This document shows, in pieces, positions 42,396 to 51,471 of a DNA stretch of 53,769 nt (position 1 is the first letter of the stretch; each line of letters begins with the position of its first letter). Source of the DNA: Oscillospiraceae bacterium (GTDB taxonomy: Bacteria; Bacillota; Clostridia; Oscillospirales; Oscillospiraceae); contig SVLH01000008.1 of assembly GCA_015068025.1 (NCBI GenBank), forward strand, positions 1-53,769, in the 5' to 3' direction. The translations under genes and the position numbers were made by a program. Under the pieces are notes generated by a model, which was not told the DNA's origin, did no database searches, and saw only the letters and a program-made list of their open reading frames with translations.

Positions 42396-43499
42396 ATGAC
42401 GACCATTTATCTGATCCGACACGCGGAGGCGGAGGGAAACCTCTACCGCATTGCGCAGGGGCAGGGGAACAGCAACCTGACCGAACGGGGCTGGCGGCAG
42501 GTTCAGGCGCTGGAGCGGCGGTTTCGGGATATTCCCATCGACGCCGTGTATGCCAGTGACCTGTACCGCACCTGCGCCACGGCCAGCGCGGTATACAAAT
42601 CCAAGGGCCTGCCCCTGAACCGCCGAACCGATCTGCGGGAGATCGGCGTGGGCTGCTGGGAGCATCAGACCTGGGGCGAGATCTGCCGTACCCATCCGCA
42701 GGAGATGGAGCATTTCAGCCACAAGCCATCCCTCTGGTCGGTGGATGGAGGAGAATCCCCATCTGTGGTGCTGGAACGGGTGCGCCGTGCTGTCACGGAG
42801 ATCGCGGCAGAGAACGAGGGGCGCACGGTGGCCGTTTTTTCCCACGGCTACGCCATCCGGCTGCTGCTGGGCGCGCTGGAGGGCTGTGCGCTGGATGATC
42901 TGGACAAGACGCCCACCGGCGACAACACAGCAGTTTCCTGCCTCGCGTGGGAGGACGGCAAGCTGCGCGTTGTGTTTCGGGACGACACCGCTCATTTGAA
43001 AACGCCGGAATTCCTTGCAGAGGAAAAGGGCTTCAAGCGAGCGCACGCGTTGGAACCGGGGCTATGGTTCCGCCCGCCGGTCACGGTGGAGGAGCAGGCG
43101 GTTTTTGCGGAACTGGCGGGCGACCTCTGGGTGGAAAGTGGAGAAAAACGGGCCTTTTCCCGGGAAACACTGCTTTCAGACGCTGCGGGACGAACCACCC
43201 TGCTGGGATATCTGCGGGAGACCCCGGTGGGTCTGGTGCAGCTGGAGCCGGACGCCGGGCGCATCACCTACTTGTACATCAAAGAAGAGCGGCGTAAGCA
43301 GGGCTTTGGCGCCCAGCTTATCGGGCAGGCGGTGCAGCACACCCGCGCCGCCGGCGGCAGTGCACTGCGGGCTGCGGTCCGGCCGGGAAGCGCGGCGCAG
43401 CAATTCCTTGCGGAGTACGGCTTCCACCCAACGGAAACGGCGGCGGACGGCCGAACCGTCATGGAGAAGGACATCGCCTTCGATCCAGAGTTCCTGTAA
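42396..43499 (+). CDS. histidine phosphatase-GNAT acetyltransferase fusion
   Basis: This 367-residue protein joins two enzymes. Residues of about 1-200 are a phosphoglycerate mutase-like histidine phosphatase: LIRHAEAEGN with catalytic His9, YASDLYRTCATAS, LREIGVGCWEHQTWGE and the second His in FSHGYAIRLLLG. Residues of about 225-367 are a GNAT acetyltransferase, with YLYIKEERRKQGFGAQLIGQ (acetyl-CoA loop) and AQQFLAEYGFHPTE. I start at ATG 42396, after GTGGAGG. It has its own promoter and terminator. The substrates of both halves are unknown. Fusion suggests one metabolite or protein is both dephosphorylated and acetylated, which is inference. Confidence 0.9.
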   Translation: MTTIYLIRHAEAEGNLYRIAQGQGNSNLTERGWRQVQALERRFRDIPIDAVYASDLYRTCATASAVYKSKGLPLNRRTDLREIGVGCWEHQTWGEICRTHPQEMEHFSHKPSLWSVDGGESPSVVLERVRRAVTEIAAENEGRTVAVFSHGYAIRLLLGALEGCALDDLDKTPTGDNTAVSCLAWEDGKLRVVFRDDTAHLKTPEFLAEEKGFKRAHALEPGLWFRPPVTVEEQAVFAELAGDLWVESGEKRAFSRETLLSDAAGRTTLLGYLRETPVGLVQLEPDAGRITYLYIKEERRKQGFGAQLIGQAVQHTRAAGGSALRAAVRPGSAAQQFLAEYGFHPTETAADGRTVMEKDIAFDPEFL

Positions 43500-43513
43500 C
43501 CCATCATGGAAAA

Positions 43514-43553
43514 AGAAAAACCGCGGCAAGGCTGGTGCCTGCCGCGGCTTTTT
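43514..43553. terminator. bidirectional terminator
   Basis: The stem CCGCGGC (43521-43527) with GCCGCGG (43541-43547) and inner AGGC/GCCT is flanked by A and T runs. It lies between the convergent phosphatase-GNAT and Nudix genes. Confidence 0.82.
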
Positions 43554-43558
43554 GCGTC

Positions 43559-44167
43559 TTATTCCCGGACCAGTTCCTGCACGATGCGGGCGGTCATGCC
43601 CCAGATCGCGTGCCCGTCTGCCTGCCAGATCGGGATCTCCACCTGTCCGCTGCTCCACGGATAGCCCCGGGAGATGCCTACGGCCTCGTAGGGGAAATCC
43701 TCCGGCATCCGGGGGATTAGATCATAGGCGTATTGCTGGGGCGAATGGGTGCAGAAGAAGTCCAGCGGCACGGTAAAGACCTCCGCCACCTCGGCCTCTG
43801 CGGGGCGGACGGCGGCAAAGCCTTCGGGAGAAACAAGACCCACCACGGGCTGAAGCAGAAAACCCCGGTGGTTGCAGATGAAATCCGTCTTCCCCAGCAG
43901 GGTGACGGTCTCCGGCGGAATGGAAAGCTCCTCCGTGGTTTCGCGCAGGGCGCACTGCTCTGCGGATTCGCCGATTTCCGCACGGCCTCCGGGGAAGCAG
44001 ACCTCGCCGCCCTGCCGGATGCCTTCGGCACGAACCTCAAAAAGCAGATGCAGACCGTCCGGCCGCTCCACCAGCGGGCAGAGGACGGCATAGCGCTGCC
44101 GGGCGCCCAACAATCCCGGCTCGTGACCGCCGAACCGGCGGCGCAGGCGTTCCAGTTCCGTCCTCAT
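43559..44167 (-). CDS. Nudix hydrolase, probable CoA pyrophosphatase
   Basis: This 202-residue Nudix enzyme carries the box GGRAEIGESAEQCALRETTE followed by EL, fitting GX5EX7REUXEE with the later Gly replaced. Just before it, GGEVCFPGG matches the extra motif of the NudL/YeaB CoA-pyrophosphatase group, which cleaves coenzyme A to 3',5'-ADP and phosphopantetheine. Its ATG overlaps the stop of the lipid kinase upstream (ATGA, 44164-44167), so the two are translated together. The C-terminal part (YPWSSGQVEIPIWQADGHAIWG) also fits that group. The substrate is inferred from motifs only. Confidence 0.88.
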   Translation of the reverse strand: MRTELERLRRRFGGHEPGLLGARQRYAVLCPLVERPDGLHLLFEVRAEGIRQGGEVCFPGGRAEIGESAEQCALRETTEELSIPPETVTLLGKTDFICNHRGFLLQPVVGLVSPEGFAAVRPAEAEVAEVFTVPLDFFCTHSPQQYAYDLIPRMPEDFPYEAVGISRGYPWSSGQVEIPIWQADGHAIWGMTARIVQELVRE

Positions 44168-45054
44168 CCCAGCAGCATGGGCAGCGCCTGCCGGCGGTTT
44201 GCAATGTCGACCACCGGCGTGCTGGGGGCGTATTCGCCGTCCAGAGACCAGGGGAGCTCCTCCGCGGTCTCCAGATGGACGGAAGAGACATGGCGGAACA
44301 CCAGTCCCTCCCGGTCGTACTGCTGATTCAGCAGGGCAAGAGCCAGATTCTGCAGCTGCTGCGGCGTTTTTGGATTGGGGATCAGCAGCAGCTCAAAGAG
44401 GCCGTCGTCCAGCACCACCCGCTCCGGGTTCAGCTTCATCAGGCCGCCGATGGAGGTGGAGTTGCACACGGCGCCGAACAGGTATTCGCCATCCAGAGTT
44501 TCTCCGTCGGCGGTCATTTTCAGGCGGTAGGGACGCAGGGTGCCGAGATCCTTCATGCCCTCCAGAATATAGGCGAAATGGCCCAGGGCGTTTTTGGCTG
44601 TCTGGGGCGCGGAGTAGGAGCTGCGGGTAAAGGCGCCGAAAGACGCCACATAGACGAAGGTCCGCCCGTTCCAGCTCCCCACATCCAACCGGCGGGGGGT
44701 GCTGTTGACGATGAGGTTTGCGGCATCCACGGGAGCTTTGGGGATGCGCAGGCTGGTGGCAAAGTCATTGGTGCTGCCCCGGGGGATATAGCCAACCGGC
44801 GGCAGCTGTTCCAGCTGCAGCAGACCGGAGAGGACTTCGTTCAGCGTGCCGTCGCCGCCTACGGCCACCACCGCATCGTACTGCCCGCCCTCCTCCGCGG
44901 CGATGCGGAGGGCGTCGCCACGCGCGGCGGTGGTGCGGACGGAAAGCAGATAGCCGGCGGCGGAAAAGACAGCAGCAGCGTCGAACAGCGGGGCGTGGGA
45001 ACGGCTTCGTCCGGCGCGGGGATTTACAATCAGCAGAAGCTTCTTCTGTTCCAT
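44164..45054 (-). CDS. diacylglycerol kinase-family lipid kinase
   Basis: This 296-residue protein of the DagK/YegS family phosphorylates diacylglycerol or a related lipid at the membrane. It shows LLLIVNPRAGRSRS at the start, the ATP-binding VAVGGDGTLNEVLSGLL (about 60-76), PPVGYIPRGSTNDFATSL and the C-terminal domain ending with SLDGEYAPSTP. I start at ATG 45054 after AGGAGGTG; the longer frame upstream lacks a site. It is the first gene of an operon with the Nudix hydrolase. Confidence 0.92.
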   Translation of the reverse strand: MEQKKLLLIVNPRAGRSRSHAPLFDAAAVFSAAGYLLSVRTTAARGDALRIAAEEGGQYDAVVAVGGDGTLNEVLSGLLQLEQLPPVGYIPRGSTNDFATSLRIPKAPVDAANLIVNSTPRRLDVGSWNGRTFVYVASFGAFTRSSYSAPQTAKNALGHFAYILEGMKDLGTLRPYRLKMTADGETLDGEYLFGAVCNSTSIGGLMKLNPERVVLDDGLFELLLIPNPKTPQQLQNLALALLNQQYDREGLVFRHVSSVHLETAEELPWSLDGEYAPSTPVVDIANRRQALPMLLG

Positions 45055-45192
45055 AAACACCTCCTGCATAAGGCGAAAAAGCGTGTTAAACCGGTGTAAA
45101 AGACAGTATAACATGGCAAAATCAGGATTGCAATTCTCTGGGATGCCGTGTAGAATAAATTTAAAAATCGTTCAAATTCAGGAGGGAGAAGC

Positions 45193-46428
45193 GTGACACA
45201 GAAAGACAGATATGTGAAACTGGGTTTTGCGGTGTTCTGCACTGTGGGCGCCATTTTGCTGTTTTATGATACGCTGTTTGGCGGCAAGGCGCTTTTGCGC
45301 TTTGGCGGGGAACTGCTCTCTGCGGTGGAGCCTATTCTCTACGGCGCATTCATGGCATATCTGCTGGCACCGGTGGTTAACTTCTTTGAAAAGCGCCTGT
45401 TCAGCACCGCAAAAAAGAAGCCCCGTCGCCAGTGGCGCAAGGTGTCCTGGGGCGTGCGCGCCCTGAGCATCCTTCTGACCTGGGCTGTCATTGGCGTATT
45501 GCTGTTTCTGCTGGGCTATGTGCTGCTGCCTGAACTGTATAAGAGCATCACCCAGCTCATCGCCAATGTGGAGGCCTATTACACCACCGTCAGCCGCTGG
45601 CTCCACAACCTGTTTGAGACCTATCCCCAGCTGGAGGAGTGGGCGGTGACCCGGCTGGACAGCTACTTTGCCTCCATGACCGCCAACGTCCAGAACCAGC
45701 TGCTGGAGTGGGCAACCTCTCTGATGTCTCTTGTTTCCGGCGGTGTGTTCGGCGTGATCGGCTTTTTCGGCGACCTGCTGGTAGGCGTGATCGTGTCGGT
45801 TTACTTCCTGGCTACGAAGGAGGGCGTCGCCGCCCATGCCCGCAAGGTGGTCTGCAGCCTGTTTTCCAGGGAAAAGGGGTACTGGATCTTCCGCGGTTCC
45901 CGTAAGGTGGACAGCATCTTCTCCGGCTTTGTCCGCGGCAAACTGCTGGACTCCCTGATTATCGGTATTCTGTGCTTTATCGGCTGTTCGATTCTGCGCT
46001 TCCCCTACACACCGCTGGTGTCCGTCATCGTGGGCGTGACCAATGTGATCCCCTTCTTCGGCCCCTTCCTGGGTGCCATCCCCAGTATTTTCCTCATTCT
46101 TCTGGTGTCGCCTTTGCGGGCGGTGTATTTTGCCATCTTCATTCTGGGCCTGCAGCAGCTGGACGGCAATGTGATCGGCCCCGCCATCCTGGGCGAAAAG
46201 ACAGGCCTCCCCAGCCTGTGGGTCATTCTGGCCATTCTGGTGGGCGGACATTTCTTCGGATTTGTCGGCATGTTCTTCGGCGTGCCGGTGTGTGCCTGCC
46301 TCTACAATGCCGCGACCTTCTATGTGGAGTGGCGGCTGAAGAAGAAAAATATGCCCTCCGATACCGCGAGCTATACAGCGCGCCCCTCTGTGGCCGAGGA
46401 GAAGCCGGCAGAGGAGGAAGCGCCGTAA
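45193..46428 (+). CDS. AI-2E family membrane protein (TqsA/PerM-like)
   Basis: This 411-residue protein starts at a GTG after GGAGGGAGA. It has about seven to eight membrane segments in the pattern of the AI-2 exporter superfamily: two N-terminal helices, a long amphipathic stretch (about 115-170), then GVIGFFGDLLVGVIVSVYFL, LLDSLIIGILCFIGCSILRF, NVIPFFGPFLGAIPSIFLIL and QLDGNVIGPAILGEKTGL, the family hallmark. The last 30 residues are polar and acidic. Substrates in this family are diverse (autoinducer-2, ions), so none is assigned. It is probably monocistronic. Confidence 0.93.
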   Translation: MTQKDRYVKLGFAVFCTVGAILLFYDTLFGGKALLRFGGELLSAVEPILYGAFMAYLLAPVVNFFEKRLFSTAKKKPRRQWRKVSWGVRALSILLTWAVIGVLLFLLGYVLLPELYKSITQLIANVEAYYTTVSRWLHNLFETYPQLEEWAVTRLDSYFASMTANVQNQLLEWATSLMSLVSGGVFGVIGFFGDLLVGVIVSVYFLATKEGVAAHARKVVCSLFSREKGYWIFRGSRKVDSIFSGFVRGKLLDSLIIGILCFIGCSILRFPYTPLVSVIVGVTNVIPFFGPFLGAIPSIFLILLVSPLRAVYFAIFILGLQQLDGNVIGPAILGEKTGLPSLWVILAILVGGHFFGFVGMFFGVPVCACLYNAATFYVEWRLKKKNMPSDTASYTARPSVAEEKPAEEEAP

Positions 46429-46443
46429 AAACGGCGGCAGCCC

Positions 46444-46472
46444 TTGCATTTTCTGCGTTTTTGATGTAGAAT
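46444..46472 (+). promoter_or_regulatory. promoter-like sequence just before a hairpin
   Basis: TTGCAT (46444-46449), a 17-nt spacer and TAGAAT (46467-46472) lie downstream of the AI-2E gene. Transcription from it would begin inside the adjoining terminator hairpin, so its use is doubtful, but it is the best promoter-like site before the ABC operon. Confidence 0.4.
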
Positions 46473-46473
46473 G

Positions 46474-46514
46474 AAACCCTGTGGGAAACGAAATGGTCTC
46501 CCACAGGGTTTTTT
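46474..46514 (+). terminator. terminator of the AI-2E gene
   Basis: The 13-bp stem AAACCCTGTGGGA (46474-46486) with TCCCACAGGGTTT (46499-46511) has a 12-nt loop and six T. Confidence 0.88.
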
Positions 46515-46605
46515 ATAAAAAGTAAATAGGCCAAAAATCAAAGCCGGGCGGACGGCCCGCCCGACACCGACCCTTCCGGGCGGTGATGAAAAGGAGTAAC
46601 CGACG

Positions 46606-48138
46606 ATGAAAAAACGACTTTTGGCATTCCTTCTTGCGGGACTGATGATCGCTGCGCTGACCGGCTGCGGAGGCGACGGCACGGAGCAGTCCGGCGGAGA
46701 GGAAACCAAGCGCGCCCAGGCGAACGAGATCGCCGTGGGCATTGCACAGGATCTTGACGATAGTCTTGACCATCACAAAGCGGTGGCGGCAGGAACCAAG
46801 GAAGTCATGTTCAACGTATTTGAAGGCTTGATGAAGCCCACCTCTACGGGTGATCTGATCCCTGCGGTCGCCGACCACTATACGATTTCCGAGGACAAGC
46901 TGACCTACACCTTTACCCTGCGCCAGGGTGTGAAGTTCCATAACGGAGATGCGGTGACGGCAGAGGATGTGAAATATTCCATCCAGCGCGTTGCCGCCCC
47001 TACCGAAGCAGGTGTTGTTCCGGTGGAGGCGCTTTCTATTATCGAGGGCATTGAAATTCCGGATGCGGAAACCGTCGTCATTAAGCTGACGGAGCCCAGC
47101 AACGAGTTCCTCTCCTACATGACCGTTGCCATCGAGCCTGCCGGCTATACCCAGCAGGACACCGCCCCCGTGGGCACCGGCCCGTTCAAATTTGTATCCC
47201 GTACGGCGCAGGAATCCATTGTACTGGAACGGTTTGACGAGTACTGGGGCACCCCCGCCTATCTGAATCGCGTGACCTATAAGATCATCGAAAACGCCGA
47301 GGGTCTGCTGATGGGTCTGCAAAGCGGCGCGCTGGACATCGTGTCCCACCTGAGCACCACCCAGGTCGCCCAGCTGGGCAGCGAGTTCCATATCGAGGAA
47401 GGCGCCATGAATCTGGTGCAGGCCCTCTACCTCAACCACGCCGAAAAGCCCTTTGACGACGTCCGCGTCCGTCAGGCGCTGTGCTACGCCATCGACCGTC
47501 AGGAGATTCTGGACATCGCCTTCGACGGCTACGGCAGCATCATCAATTCCAGCATGTACCCCGCCTTCGGCAAGTACTTCGTGGAGGAGATGAACGACTA
47601 CTACACGGTGGACATCGCAAAGGCCAAGGCGCTGCTGGCCGATGCCGGCTATCCCGACGGCTTTTCTATGACCATCACCGTGCCCTCCAACTATAAGCCT
47701 CACATCGACACGGCGGAGGTCATTGTCGAGCAGCTCAAGGACATTGATGTGACGGCGGAGATCAAGTTGGTGGAGTGGGAGAGCTGGAAGGCGGATACTT
47801 ACGCCGGCCGCAAGTTCCAGTCCACCGTGGTGGGCTTCGATGCCAGCACCATGACAGCCCGCGCCCTGCTGGAGCGCTGGACCTCCGATTACGGCAAGAA
47901 CATGATCAACTACAACGACTCCGCGTATGATGCGCTGTTCGAACAGGCACAGACCTGCTACGACGACGCCGAGCAGACGGAGATCTACAAGGAGATGCAG
48001 AAGAACCTCACCGTCAACGCCGCCAATGTCTACATTCAGGACCTGGCGGATCTGGTGGCGGTGCGCAGCAATCTGGAGGGTTTGCAGTTCTATCCCATCT
48101 ATGTGCTGGATCTTTCCGCCGTTCGCTACGCCAAATAA
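46606..48138 (+). CDS. oligopeptide-type ABC transporter, substrate-binding lipoprotein
   Basis: This 510-residue family 5 solute-binding protein (DppA/OppA/NikA type) has a lipoprotein signal with lipobox LTGC (Cys23). Family features are NVFEGLMKPTSTGDLIPAVA, TYTFTLRQGVKFHNGDAVTA, GTGPFKFVSR and DVRVRQALCYAIDRQEI. It captures the substrate outside the cell for the permeases and ATPases that follow. The ligand is not evident: dipeptide, oligopeptide and nickel-chelate proteins share this fold. The start ATG follows AAAGGAG. It is first in a five-gene ABC operon. Confidence 0.95.
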   Translation: MKKRLLAFLLAGLMIAALTGCGGDGTEQSGGEETKRAQANEIAVGIAQDLDDSLDHHKAVAAGTKEVMFNVFEGLMKPTSTGDLIPAVADHYTISEDKLTYTFTLRQGVKFHNGDAVTAEDVKYSIQRVAAPTEAGVVPVEALSIIEGIEIPDAETVVIKLTEPSNEFLSYMTVAIEPAGYTQQDTAPVGTGPFKFVSRTAQESIVLERFDEYWGTPAYLNRVTYKIIENAEGLLMGLQSGALDIVSHLSTTQVAQLGSEFHIEEGAMNLVQALYLNHAEKPFDDVRVRQALCYAIDRQEILDIAFDGYGSIINSSMYPAFGKYFVEEMNDYYTVDIAKAKALLADAGYPDGFSMTITVPSNYKPHIDTAEVIVEQLKDIDVTAEIKLVEWESWKADTYAGRKFQSTVVGFDASTMTARALLERWTSDYGKNMINYNDSAYDALFEQAQTCYDDAEQTEIYKEMQKNLTVNAANVYIQDLADLVAVRSNLEGLQFYPIYVLDLSAVRYAK

Positions 48139-48192
48139 GATAAAACCAATGGGGCCTGATACGGGCCGCCCCCACAGAAGGGAGATGATGAC

Positions 48193-49140
48193 ATGAAATA
48201 TGCCGCAAAGCGCGTGCTGCTGCTGGCTGTTACCATGCTCATCGTTTCCCTTCTTGCATTTGTGGCATTTGACCTGATCTCCGGCGACGCCGCCTCTGCC
48301 ATGCTGGGGCTGGAAGCCACGGAGGAAGAGCTTGAGCTGCTCCGGGAAGAGCTGGGGCTCAACCGCCCGCTGCTCGTCCGGTACGCCGACTGGATCTCCG
48401 GCTTCGTTACCGGCGATCTGGGCATTTCTTACAGCTACAATCTGCCGGTGTGGGAGCTGGTCGCCCCCAAGATTCTGGTGACGCTGTGCCTGAGCCTGAT
48501 GAGCTTTCTGCTCATCGTGGCGGTGTCCATCCCGGTGGGACTGGTCTCCGTCCGCAGCACCGGCGCGGCGGCGGGCGCCCAGACCGCCCTCAACCAGCTT
48601 TGTATGGCAGTACCTCCGTTTTTTACCGGCATCATCCTCTCCTGGGTGTTCGGCATCACGCTGAAATGGTTCACCCCCGGCGATTTCCCCGGCCTGACGC
48701 AGGATTTCGGCGGTGCCATGCGGCATATGTTCTTTGCTGCCGTGGCCATTGCCATTCCCCGCATCGCCATGACGGTGCGGATGCTGCGCAGCACCATTGT
48801 CAGCGAGATGGAGAAAAGCTATGTCCGCACCGCCATCTCCCGCGGCAACGACCGCGGCGCCGTACTGCGGCGCCACGTGCTGAAAAATGCGCTGGTGCCG
48901 GTGGTGACCTTCCTCGCCCAGACCATGGCGGAGATCGTTGCCGGCAGTATTGTGGTGGAGCAGGTCTTCGGCATCGCCGGTCTCGGCCGGCTGCTGGTGG
49001 CCTCCATCGCCAACCGGGACTATCCTGTGGTGCAGACGCTGGTGGTGCTGCTGGCGCTGTGGGTGGTGCTCTCCGGCACCATCGCCGACCTGATCAATCT
49101 GCGGCTTGACCCTCGCCTGAAGTTAGGAGGGGACGCATGA
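48193..49140 (+). CDS. oligopeptide-type ABC permease, DppB-like
   Basis: This 315-residue inner-membrane permease has six predicted helices, and the N-terminal KYAAKRVLLLAVTMLIVSLL is typical of DppB/OppB. The region around VRTAISRGNDRGAVLRRHVL is the coupling (EAA) loop that contacts the ATPases, and EQVFGIAGLGRLLVASIANR follows as in the family. The start ATG follows AAGGGAGATG. Its stop overlaps the next permease gene by four bases (ATGA). Confidence 0.95.
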   Translation: MKYAAKRVLLLAVTMLIVSLLAFVAFDLISGDAASAMLGLEATEEELELLREELGLNRPLLVRYADWISGFVTGDLGISYSYNLPVWELVAPKILVTLCLSLMSFLLIVAVSIPVGLVSVRSTGAAAGAQTALNQLCMAVPPFFTGIILSWVFGITLKWFTPGDFPGLTQDFGGAMRHMFFAAVAIAIPRIAMTVRMLRSTIVSEMEKSYVRTAISRGNDRGAVLRRHVLKNALVPVVTFLAQTMAEIVAGSIVVEQVFGIAGLGRLLVASIANRDYPVVQTLVVLLALWVVLSGTIADLINLRLDPRLKLGGDA

Positions 49141-49946
49141 AGCAGAAGAATTGGTATCTGCGTGCAGGTCTGTTTCTGACCGCTGCGCTGGCGCTGCTGG
49201 TGCTGGTGGGCTGTTTCTGGACACCCTATGACCCGTCGGCGCTCATGTCCGGCCCCAAGCTGCAGCCACCTACGCTCCAACATCTGATGGGAACAGACAA
49301 GTTCGGCCGCGACATTTTCAGCCGCGTGCTGAAAGGCACATGGACGACGTTTTCCATTGCGCTTGGCACCGTTGCCGTGGGCGCGGTGCTGGGTACCGTG
49401 GTGGGCGCGCTGACTGGCTATTTCGGCGGTCTGGTGGATGACGCCCTCATGCGCATCAACGACGCGCTGACCGCTTTCCCCAGCATTTTGCTGGCGCTGG
49501 TGGTTATCAGCGTGGCGAAACCCAACAGTAAATTCGGCATCATTGCGGCGCTGGGCGCAGTGTTTATCCCCAGCTTTGCCCGCGTTTCCCGCACGGCCTT
49601 TGCTGCGCTGCGGGATGTAAACTATATTAAGAGCGCCCGGCTTATGGGCGCAGGCAGCGGACGGATTTTGTTGGTACATATTCTGCCCAACACCATGCCG
49701 GTGCTGCTGCCCGCCATCACCATCGGCTTCAACAACGCTGTGCTGGCGGAGGCCTCCATGAGCTATCTGGGCATCGGCGTGACCCCCACCGACCCTTCAC
49801 TGGGCTATATGCTCTCCGAGGCGCAGGGGCTGTTCACCGCCGCTCCTTGGTACGCGCTGTGTACCGGCCTTGTGCTGGTGCTGCTGGTCTTTGGCGTTGG
49901 CCTTCTGGGTGAAGGCTTACAGCGCCGCGGCAGGGAGGTGGAATGA
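49137..49946 (+). CDS. oligopeptide-type ABC permease, DppC-like
   Basis: This 269-residue permease is the partner of the preceding one. It has the DppC/OppC landmarks [20 protein letters not shown] near the start, [20 protein letters not shown], the EAA loop [20 protein letters not shown] and [19 protein letters not shown] near the C-terminal end. Overlaps of four bases on both sides (ATGA at 49137 and 49943) show tight translational coupling. It is a slightly short DppC, with only a brief cytoplasmic N-terminus. Confidence 0.95.
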   Translation: MKQKNWYLRAGLFLTAALALLVLVGCFWTPYDPSALMSGPKLQPPTLQHLMGTDKFGRDIFSRVLKGTWTTFSIALGTVAVGAVLGTVVGALTGYFGGLVDDALMRINDALTAFPSILLALVVISVAKPNSKFGIIAALGAVFIPSFARVSRTAFAALRDVNYIKSARLMGAGSGRILLVHILPNTMPVLLPAITIGFNNAVLAEASMSYLGIGVTPTDPSLGYMLSEAQGLFTAAPWYALCTGLVLVLLVFGVGLLGEGLQRRGREVE

Positions 49947-50740
49947 TGCTTGAGATCCGTGATCTGCATGTAAAGTTCCACAACAGCGCCCGGGAGGCCG
50001 TGGGCGGCATCTCCCTGACCATCCGGGACGGAGAAATTCTGGGTCTTGTGGGCGAGTCCGGTTCCGGTAAGACCGTCACCGCCATGAGCGTGGCAGGCTT
50101 GCTGCCCCGGAAACGGTGCGACTATTCCGGTGAGATCCTGCTGGACGGCAAGGATCTGCTCCACTCCCGCCGTTCCGAGCTGCGCAAGCTCCACGGCCGG
50201 GAGATCGGCGTGGTCTTTCAGGAGCCTATGAGTTCCATGGATCCGCTGATGAAGATCGGCCATCAGGTGGAGGAAGTCCTCCTCATCCACACAGATTTGA
50301 GCCGGGAGGAGCGCAAGCGCCTTGCGCTGGAGGCCATGGAGGCCGTGGAACTGGAAAATCCCGCCGAAATCTATGAAAAATATCCCCACGAACTCTCCGG
50401 CGGCATGCTGCAGCGCGCCATGATCGCCGCCGCCATCGTCATCAAACCCCGCCTGCTGCTGCTGGATGAGCCGACGACGGCGCTGGATGTCACCATTCAG
50501 GCGCAGATCCTGGAACTGCTGAAAAAGCTGAATCGGGAGTCCGGTATCTCCATGCTGTTCATCTCCCACAACCTGAATGTGGTGCGCAAGCTCTGCGGCC
50601 GTGTGGCGGTGATGCAGCGGGGCGCTCTGGTGGAGAAGGGAGACACGGAGGCCGTGTTCCACAACCCGCAGCACCCCTATACCCAGCGGCTGGTTGCCGC
50701 CATTCCCACCCGCCGGCGGAAGGAGGAGACCTATGAGTGA
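49943..50740 (+). CDS. oligopeptide-type ABC ATPase, DppD-like
   Basis: This 265-residue ATPase has Walker [18 protein letters not shown] (about 33-49), Q-loop [12 protein letters not shown], signature [15 protein letters not shown] and Walker [14 protein letters not shown]. It is a little short of the usual 320 or so residues: the C-terminal oligopeptide-transporter zinc/Cys tail is reduced, with only [19 protein letters not shown] left of that region. It overlaps both neighbours. The start ATG follows GGGAGGTG. Confidence 0.94.
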   Translation: MMLEIRDLHVKFHNSAREAVGGISLTIRDGEILGLVGESGSGKTVTAMSVAGLLPRKRCDYSGEILLDGKDLLHSRRSELRKLHGREIGVVFQEPMSSMDPLMKIGHQVEEVLLIHTDLSREERKRLALEAMEAVELENPAEIYEKYPHELSGGMLQRAMIAAAIVIKPRLLLLDEPTTALDVTIQAQILELLKKLNRESGISMLFISHNLNVVRKLCGRVAVMQRGALVEKGDTEAVFHNPQHPYTQRLVAAIPTRRRKEETYE

Positions 50741-51467
50741 AGATCTGGTACTGTCCCTCCGTCATGTGACCAGCGGCTACCGAGAAGGCGGCGTTTTCGG
50801 CAAGAAAGTCTATCAGGAAGTGCTGCACGATGTCAGTTTCGACGTCTGCCGCGGTGAGATTCTGGGGCTTGTGGGGGAATCCGGCACGGGAAAATCCACC
50901 CTTGCCCGCACGATCCTCGGCATCGTGCGGCCGGATGAGGGCGAGGTTGTCCACTACACCAAGCGCCCCCAGATGATCTTTCAGGATCCCTACAGTTCCC
51001 TGAACCCCGCCTACACCGTGGGCTGGATTTTGGAAGAACCCCTGCGCATTTACGGAAAATACGACGCCGCCGAGCGCAAGCGCCGGGTGCGCGCCATGCT
51101 GGAACGGGTGGAGCTGCCCCCGGAAGTGCTGGATGTCAAGCCCCACGAGCTTTCCGGCGGCCAGCGGCAGCGGGTGTCCATTGCCTGCGCCCTGATCCGC
51201 AGACCCCGCTTCATCATCGCGGACGAGCCGGTTTCTGCGCTGGATGTCACCATTCAGGCCCAGATCCTGGAGCTGCTGAAACAACTGCGCTCCGAGTTGG
51301 ATTTAAGTTTTCTGTTCATCTCCCACGACCTGAACGTGGTCTATCAGCTCTGCGACCGGGTGCTGGTGATGAAGTCCGGCCGCATCGTGGAGCAGGGAAG
51401 TGTGAACGAGATCTTCGATCATCCCAAAGAAGACTACACCCGGCAGCTGCTCGCTGCCGCCGAATAA
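50733..51467 (+). CDS. oligopeptide-type ABC ATPase, DppF-like
   Basis: This 244-residue second ATPase shows Walker [19 protein letters not shown] (about 46-63), Q-loop [12 protein letters not shown], signature [17 protein letters not shown] and Walker [15 protein letters not shown] start at ATG 50733, after AGGAGGAG; it overlaps the previous stop by 8 bases. Longer frames upstream lie inside the DppD-like gene. It completes a canonical transporter of one binding protein, two permeases and two ATPases. Confidence 0.94.
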   Translation: MSEDLVLSLRHVTSGYREGGVFGKKVYQEVLHDVSFDVCRGEILGLVGESGTGKSTLARTILGIVRPDEGEVVHYTKRPQMIFQDPYSSLNPAYTVGWILEEPLRIYGKYDAAERKRRVRAMLERVELPPEVLDVKPHELSGGQRQRVSIACALIRRPRFIIADEPVSALDVTIQAQILELLKQLRSELDLSFLFISHDLNVVYQLCDRVLVMKSGRIVEQGSVNEIFDHPKEDYTRQLLAAAE

Positions 51468-51471
51468 ACCC

